Positions 57,255-64,000 of a stretch of 64,000 bases of DNA are shown here, one piece after another; the first letter of the stretch is position 1; each line of letters starts with the position of its first letter. The notes beneath the pieces are model-generated. The model was not told where the DNA came from. It made no database searches and saw only the letters and a list, made by a program, of their open reading frames with translations. The stretch covers positions 1,736,001 to 1,800,000 of the forward strand of contig JAKULF010000007.1 of assembly GCA_022661535.1 (NCBI GenBank), in the 5' to 3' direction. A program made the position numbers and the translations under genes. The stretch is from Eutypa lata. Lineage: Eukaryota; Ascomycota; Sordariomycetes; Xylariales; Diatrypaceae.

Positions 57255-59326
57255 ATGGGCATATAAGAACGGGAGAGTATACGTCGTATGTATGCATGTC
57301 GGGAGGGGAGGGGTAGCTGACTGCTATTCACCATTCCGGAGGACTCGGAAGCTAGATCGTGTCTCTATATCTTGGCACTGGACTCCGTAGAGATCCGTAA
57401 AATGACGCTCTTAAAAATAGAGAAGTCGTACATGCGAACCTGAATGTATGCGGTGTAACGGATCGCAAAATAGCCGTTCTCCGCATCGCACCAAAAAAAG
57501 AGTTAGGGCGCACAAAGTGACCACGGTAATAACTGTCGGCAAGAAGGCAGCAACCATCTTCATCCAAGAGTTTTGGGTTGAACAGGCCTGGCGAACTACC
57601 TACAGTAAATCTATCTGAGATACGCCCAAGACATAAATCCTCTAGAAAGTGCAAGGATTTGACGGAATGATTGATAAGATTCTATATCATCAGTACGGTA
57701 CCGAGTTTCAGATATATAGCATTCTAGATTGTCATGTTAGAGTGCTACCGGCTTGACGTGATTGAGGTAGCTATGTCATAATGCAGGAGAATCTAAATAT
57801 ATAGCATCAGCTTTGGCAATATAAAATTGGGATTTTCTTTATTTTCACTCGACTTTCTGCTTCCTAGTGATTTCTATGCGAGACGTATGTGGTTCGGCTA
57901 AGAAGATCTCTCTGAGCCTGAAGACCTATTTCATCCCATCTGCCTTTTGGCTTAGCCAATAGCAATCAGGTAGAGAGCTATGTAATTGCTTCATGAATTC
58001 TTATCTTTATGCCTGCTTAGTGTCAGCAATTTGAGGCTACTTACTCCTATTCCTTTCTTAATTGACTCTTTTTATGGTACCCACGTTTGTCAAATATATA
58101 AAGTGAGTGACATACTGCTAGCATAAATCTATACGAATTAGACGATTTGCGATGGAAGAGACTACAACGTAGTACCGAGCGACCGAAAGAAACGCGATTC
58201 ATGAGAGGAGACTACGGTAGCTAAGTCTTGACAACGGCTACTCAGACATGTGGGCGGATCAAAACGGCTTAACCTGGCTGTACTAATTAGGTAATTTCCA
58301 CTGCGACAATGAGTAATCGTTGAATCGCTGATGGAGCTTTTGAATATGTCAAAAAATGTAGCACGAAGTTAGTTCCCTCTAGCAAAAAAAGACGCACAGA
58401 AAAAGACCAGCCCTGACTCACTGAGGCTCACCAGATCAGGATGGCCTGAAGGGCTCATAAGTGGTAGTTAATCTAAAGTAGGGACGCCTTACAACCCTGG
58501 TGGACATCGGCGGCACGAAAAAACAGCGGCGGCACGACGGGAGGCATCTATGTAATTTTATTCGATCTTTACAGGGATGGAGGTTGCCGTACCTTGGCAC
58601 GTAGATCTGCTAGGGGTGCTAGTGCCGAGGCCACCAGGGGAAAGGACAGGGAAGGGCCATAAGATAAATGCGGGGCCATTCAGTTCCAAGATGCCTTGGA
58701 TGGCTAAGATTTCGTCACTGAGTCCACTTGAGAGAAGACACTTGAAACGTGAAGTTCGAAACTTGGAACCATTTCAAGTTTTGAGAGTCCGGCTGGCTTG
58801 GATTACCGTGACGAAACTAATAATCGAGGTCTTATTTATTATTGGTTAATATTCGCTTGGCAGAAATCGTAGTGCTTTATTTGGTGCCTTGGATTTGGTC
58901 CTGTATGACGCCATGGGAAGGGCTGGGCTTGGGATAGAGAACCAATCGATTATGCCAGAAGGATGCCTGTGCGAATTTTCTCAAGTCTGCATCGTACAAC
59001 TGCAGAATTATTCTTGGGATGGCGGAAAGGGGTTAGGTTGCTTTGATTCTTTATTTGAAATGTTTGGTCGTTCTGGCAGGTCGGGCAGGAGGCGAGGTCG
59101 GTCACCAATCGAATCAGCCAATGTCAGACGGCCAATCCTTAGAATAGGAAATAGGCCCCACTATTCGTGGCAGTGCTGTGTCAATACTAGATGTGTGAGA
59201 TACCTACTTCGGACATGAATATGCATAGGCAGATAGTCGTGTAAATTGGCACTAGAAAATAGGAAAGGATACGAGCATTAAAAGCGAACCATCCCTCTCA
59301 TTGTTAAAGTACTGTGTTACGTGCTG

Positions 59327-59350
59327 CTACTACTACTACTACTACTACTA
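59327..59350. repeat. CTA trinucleotide microsatellite
   Basis: Eight tandem CTA units in intergenic DNA. Confidence 0.85.
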
Positions 59351-60032
59351 ATGAAGTCGAAACGGTTAAAGTTGAAAGTTGAAGTATGATCATCAGGAGC
59401 CGCTTTGAGTTTGTATTTTGGGGCCGGTATTTTTGCAACATGGACATGCTGGCATGGCGGGATGCTAGACGTGCAGACGTGCAAATGGAAGGTTGTGGGT
59501 CTAGTGGCTTTAGGTGATCTCTCAGTTTATCTTCTAAAAGTTCGCCGGGAGATGAAGATTGACAGGAGAAAGAAAGAGCTGATACAATTGTGGCCTGCCA
59601 CTGCTTTCCCCAAACACATGTACACATTTCTAAACCTGGGAGACAACGCGTAATAAAGTGGGCTTACTGTTTTTTGGGATTTATTGCCACCCCTCTCTTT
59701 GGTTATATAATCAAATACGAATAAACTACATAGTTACATATATACGAGAATGAAGTTCATTTGGTTAAAGAAGCACAAGATAATGCACCACTTTGTTAGA
59801 AACATGAAAAAGCATAATGCCATGTATTGTATGTATCCATCTCAGGGACAGTCTTATTAATCTTTGGTTTAATGGTTGTTCCAGCTTATTTTAAGTTGCG
59901 TGAAGTATGGAGTTATGTTTTGTATGCGCCTAGATATGTACCTATCTCATCTGTGAGTTTACATAGTAATATGAAGTATCTACCCATGCATTCACGCCTA
60001 TAGAACCCATACACCCACCCTTCTCTCCACCT

Positions 60033-60088
60033 GCCCACTCGCCCACTCGCCCACTCGCCCACTCGCCCACTCGCCCACTCGCCCACTC
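60033..60088 (+). repeat. 8-bp minisatellite GCCCACTC, seven copies
   Basis: Seven perfect GCCCACTC units about 490 bp upstream of the GH72 start codon, in its presumed promoter region. On the minus strand the unit reads GAGTGGGC. Confidence 0.9.
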
Positions 60089-60579
60089 AGAGCTGGAGAC
60101 TTGGCATGTTGATCGGTTGACACCATTCCTTGGTCTCTCCACCCACCTGGTATGCCCTGTATTCTGTATTGTCAGATTGTCCGTGGCCGTGCATATGCCC
60201 GCCCCCCTTTTGCATCCGCTAAGGTTTCCTTTTTCTACTGGACCTTCTCTCTATGTTTGATGTGGTTTGACTTTCCGTGACTTACTTCTTTGATTTTCAA
60301 ACTCTAAACTCGTTACTTGTTCATTCAGGACCTTTTCTCTCCCAAAGCAACTCACTCGCTATTGTTGCTTCTCTTTATACTAATCAACCCTTTTAATTCG
60401 ACCACAAACTCCGGTCTTTTCGCGTCTCTTCGCGCCCGTCACTCTTTTTGGGATTCCATCGATTACAAACCGATTCGTCCTTTCTCCCATTCGCCCTGTT
60501 TTAGGTATAATCTGAATACAGAGGTCCTATCGATAATAATCCGAGACGATTCACATTGGCACATACTTCTATCGTTAAC

Positions 60580-62057
60580 ATGCGTTCCTTCGCTCTTGTG
60601 ACCGCCTTGGCGGCTGTGGGCGTCTCCGCGGGCCCTACTACTACAGAGAAGGAGTTGCCCCGGCGAGCTGAGGCTCTTCCGTCTGTGACAGCGTCTGGAA
60701 ACGCTTTCTTTGCCGGAGATTCCCGATTCTACATGCGAGGAATTGACTACCAGCCCGGTGGCTCTTCCAAGAACGTGGACCCTCTAGCCGATACATCCAT
60801 CTGTGGCCGAGATATCCCCAAGTTCAAGGAGCTGGGTGTGAACACAGTTCGAGTCTACTCTGTTGACAACAGCGCAGATCACGCAGAATGCATGCAGCAG
60901 TTGAACGATGCCGGTATCTACCTTGTACTCGATGTCAACAGCCCAAGCTATTCTATCCGCCGTGACAAGCCTGCGCCATCCTACAACGCCGATTACCTTC
61001 AGAGCGTCTTCGCCACCATTGATGAGTTCCAGCAGTATTCCAACACTCTGGCTTTCTTCTCCGGAAACGAGGTTATCAACAATGATGAGGGTTCCACCCA
61101 GACTGCTCCGTTCGTCAAGGCCACTACTCGTGACATGAGACAGTACATTGTTCAACAGGGTTACCGCAAGATCCCAGTTGGTTACTCTGCTGCTGACGTG
61201 AGCGACAACCGTATGCAGACGGCCCAGTACTTCAACTGCGGTTCTGAGTTCGAGCGAAGTGACTTCTTTGCCTTTGTAAGTGTACCCTTACTATTCCTAG
61301 TCGCTCCAGCTAATCTGACCGTCTTTGATAGAACGACTATTCTTGGTGCTCTCCTTCTAGCTACAAGACGTCTGGATGGGACCAGAAGGTTAAGAACTTT
61401 ACTGGCTACGGTATTCCCATCTTCTTGTCTGAGTGGGGCTGCATAACGAACGGCCGTGACTTCTCGGAGATGGAGGCTTTGATGAGCGACGACATGACTC
61501 CCGTCTACTCCGGTGGTTTGATGTATGAGTACAGCTTGGAGGATAACGATTTCGGTATCGTCAAGATCGATGGTGACAGCATTGATGAGCAGCCTGAGTT
61601 TGCCAAGATGGCCTCGGCTTTCTCCAAGTACGCTGCGCCTACTGGTGACGGTGGTTTCACATCTACCACCAACTCGGTTGCATGCCCCACTACCGATGAC
61701 ACCTGGGACCTCGGTGACTGGGGTTCCTCTGCTCTTCCGGCCCTGCCTACGGATGCTGAGAGGGTATGTTATGACAGAAAATCCGAATTGGTTCAAGACA
61801 AATGCTAATGATACTAGTTCATGACTGAGGGTGCTGGTGACGGCCCCGGTTTGAATGGTCCTGGCTCTCAGGACTCCGGAACCGAGGAGCATGAGACCGC
61901 TGGTGCTAGTGCCGGCTCGCCCACTGCCACTGCTGCGTCGTCCGCTACGGACTCGGAAGGCGCTGGCGTTCGTGGAGTCCCTCCTGTGGATAACGCCATC
62001 TTCGCCATCTCGGGTGTTGTGACTTTGTTCACGCTCGTCGGCACCATGCTGTTGTAA
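60580..62057 (+). CDS. GH72 beta-1,3-glucanosyltransferase (GEL/Gas1 family), GPI-anchored
   Basis: Three exons, 60580-61275, 61332-61763 and 61818-62057, give 455 residues. The enzyme cuts and rejoins beta-1,3-glucan chains at the cell surface, lengthening wall glucan. A signal peptide (MRSFALVTALAAVGVSAGP) precedes the GH72 domain with FYMRGIDYQPGGSS, LGVNTVRVYSVDNS, the acid/base Glu in FFSGNEVINND and the nucleophile Glu in IFLSEWGCITNGRDF. The C-terminus has a Gly/Ser/Thr/Ala-rich spacer and the hydrophobic tail NAIFAISGVVTLFTLVGTML, as expected for GPI attachment. There is no Cys-rich CBM43 (X8) module, so it belongs to the GEL1 / Gas3-5-like branch and not to the Gas1/Gas2 one. Confidence 0.94.
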
Positions 62058-64000
62058 AGTAGCCGATAATAGAAAGGCAGCGAGGGGTGGCTAGATGTTT
62101 CGAGAGGAGTTGTAGATCTCGACCAGGAGTGGGTGAATTTCGGCGTTTCTGTTTGGGCTTGGACGGATCAATCACCAAGGATAGGTGAATGCTGGGTGTT
62201 ACGATCACACCCATGGATACTTCGTACGATTCGAGCTTTAAGGAGGCCATACCGCAATTGAAATTTGGTCGGCAAAGCATTGTTTAAAAAAAAAAGAGAA
62301 AATATGATACATGCACATAAGAGTTCGGGATAGGATCGCTTAATGAATTGTCTTGTGTCTTGGAGGTTATTTATTTTTCGCTAGAGAAGAAGAGGAAAAA
62401 ACATGATTGCTAAGGTTTCTTACAGTTCACAATACACCTGCTGGCCATTAGGTGCTCTAGGTGTTATATTGCATGAATATATTTGTAATTGACTTGTTCG
62501 TTTCTGACCATATGCCGCTGCCTTGGAGATGAACCGGATTGACAAGATTAATCTGGGTAGGTGAGGTTTTCTGACTGACCATTAGACTCCGATGGTGGCT
62601 GGATCGAAGGGTCTATTGCCTATGCATTGTGAACCATTCCATTTTCTCATCCAAGACCGATGGTAATGTTAATCTGGGCAACTCTTAAGGGGGATGAGGC
62701 CGGCATCCGAATGAATCACCAGAGACCACGGCATCCCGGTGGCTCCGAAGAACCGCGGTCCGCTGCCGGCCCACAACTCCGGCGCACTTAGTCAGAAACG
62801 AGATGAATGATGCTCTCCCATTTTTCACATCCAGACTTCTGAAGTGACTGGATGGAGTTAGCCAGTAACCAACCTCGGCGCCGTATATGACCAATTGGTA
62901 AGGAGTTCGGACTGGTTCGGTCCCCTTTGCCATGTCATGGCCCTACGAGCTCTATTGTTAAACATCACCTCCAATTCCGCAGTAGTTAGAGTGTGTTTAC
63001 GAACCGAACTGCTATCATTCAGCTCCTACGGCAACCTAGGTACCTCAGCTTGATCTCTCGTAAGACCCCTTTCGCTCACTCGTCCGTCTAGGTAAGCTCT
63101 AACTACCTACCTGCTACCTATGTAGAACAACCCAGCATTCTTGACATATAATTAACTTCACCAATCTCGTAAACGTAAAAGACAGACTTGACTACCTGCA
63201 CGTTACACAATCTCCGTATTCTCTATTCTCTACATGTTAACACCCAATTCACTACCTAGGTAGGTAGGTAAATACGAATCCGGGGTTACCCCCATAATAA
63301 AACTTAGGCATCCGTATAAAAAAATTAAAAAAAAGGAGAAGGCTCAAGCACACGACCAAGGCAGCACAATATCCATTCGTTCATCCATCCATCTATACCT
63401 ACATCTAACGAGAGCTACGAGATTTATGTAAGTCTGTAACACCTCATTACTTACATTAGGTAGTCTCGGTGTAAACACGGGTCTCGTATTACAAGGTATT
63501 TCTTCTCTTGTGTGTGTGTGGCGCAGGGTCCCGGCCTTATGTATCGTACGGGGAGAGGGGGCTGTGCGGGAATTGCACGTACCTATTATGTAAGATATGT
63601 CATTTTTTCTTTCTTTCTCTCATTAGTTACATACATACCTACCTGGGCTTAGACAGTTAGAATTGTCGTAGAGATACATCTGGTGAAGTTACACCCGCCT
63701 CACCTCGTGAGTGTAATGGTAGAGTACGCATGTAGCACATAGAGACAGACGATAAGCGAGCCGCTTTGAGGCACACGAGTATAATCTGGGGTAGGTAAGT
63801 ACAAAGTTAGGAATGTAGTCCATTATTTGCCTTCGTAGTAATTATGTTGACTTGCCCCTCCCTAGTAATAGAGGCTTCAGCTAAGGCCTAAGGTAGGTAG
63901 CCTTGGTGTTCGATGTTATAGCGAAGCCGTGAGCTAAACCAGACTATAGACTAACTAGACCATAGGTCGGGTAGGGAGATAGACTGGTTTGAAGAACTAA
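62058..64000. other. Gene-poor right end of window
   Basis: About 1.9 kb after the GH72 gene. It contains CTACCTAGGTAGGTAGGTAA (63251-63270), TACATACATACCTACCTGG (63629-63647) and AT tracts. A minus-strand 82-codon ORF (62685-62933) is not convincing. No gene is supported. Confidence 0.4.

Larger units (their letters stand above)
55310..60579. other. Long gene-poor region, AT-rich in its first 3 kb
   Basis: About 5.3 kb. 55.3-58.5 kb is AT-rich with TA runs (55836-55852) and contains coding-like fragments with stops (56930-57254 minus, perhaps 57352-57654 minus). 58.5-60.5 kb is of more normal composition and holds a TAC triplet repeat (59327-59350) and the 8-bp minisatellite at 60033-60088. 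The pyrimidine-rich 60200-60560 stretch is probably promoter and leader of the GH72 gene. Confidence 0.4.

Noticed and set aside
60033..60088. CRISPR-like array
   Set aside because: The units are contiguous 8-mers without spacers and the host is a eukaryote; it is a minisatellite.

Overview
The window looks like nuclear DNA of a filamentous ascomycete (Pezizomycotina). The genes are widely spaced and carry many short GT-AG introns of about 42-200 bp. The gene families are typical of moulds: a LaeA-like methyltransferase, a CFEM membrane protein, a GEL/Gas1 glucanosyltransferase, a GT90 (CAP10) enzyme, a GA4-desaturase-like oxygenase and an NB-ARC/TPR NLR-like protein. Intergenic DNA is full of TAGG/CCTA microsatellites. 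Sordariomycetes, perhaps Xylariales, is my best guess, but it rests on general impression and not on a search.

Layout. 1-18.6 kb is accessory-like: the 3' end of an edge gene, a seven-exon amidase (minus), an eight-exon NLR-like gene (plus) whose CDS overlaps tail-to-tail with a CorA-like transporter (minus), an SDR (plus), an M20D amidohydrolase (minus), a GA4-desaturase/AsaB-type oxygenase (plus), a small ORF, diverged direct repeats and a SET-domain methyltransferase (plus). 19.5-24.3 kb holds a GT90 glycosyltransferase facing an ArfGAP-UBA protein (Ucp3 type). 26.4-28.2 kb holds a six-exon LaeA-like methyltransferase alone in a gene-poor stretch. 32.4-49.4 kb is more housekeeping-like: a PLP decarboxylase, a UPF0390 protein, a CFEM/transmembrane protein, Dbp5 and Bzz1 (divergent), a SIRT5-like sirtuin and a small membrane protein. 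52.6-55.3 kb has an RNase H-like protein and an unknown conserved-looking protein. AT-rich gene-poor islands lie at about 49.4-52.6 and 55.3-60.5 kb. The window closes with a GH72 cell-wall glucanosyltransferase at 60.6-62.1 kb and another gene-poor stretch.

I rebuilt exon structures by hand. For every multi-exon gene except one, the exon lengths add up to a whole number of codons. The exception is the NLR-like gene, which is exactly one base too long. The extra base maps to a run of nine G just upstream of the NB-ARC domain: eight G would give one open 1151-residue protein. This is either a real null or switchable allele or a homopolymer sequencing error, and it is the most checkable observation here.

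Other points of interest are the apparently dead nucleophile elbow in the NLR N-terminal hydrolase-like domain, the NLR/CorA coding overlap, a GC-AG intron in the amidase, a 17-nt microexon in the ArfGAP gene, a 189-bp near-perfect inverted repeat at 13.55-13.74 kb, and simple-repeat expansions inside otherwise conserved enzymes (GT90, PLP decarboxylase, sirtuin). I found no rRNA, tRNA, CRISPR array or intact transposon.
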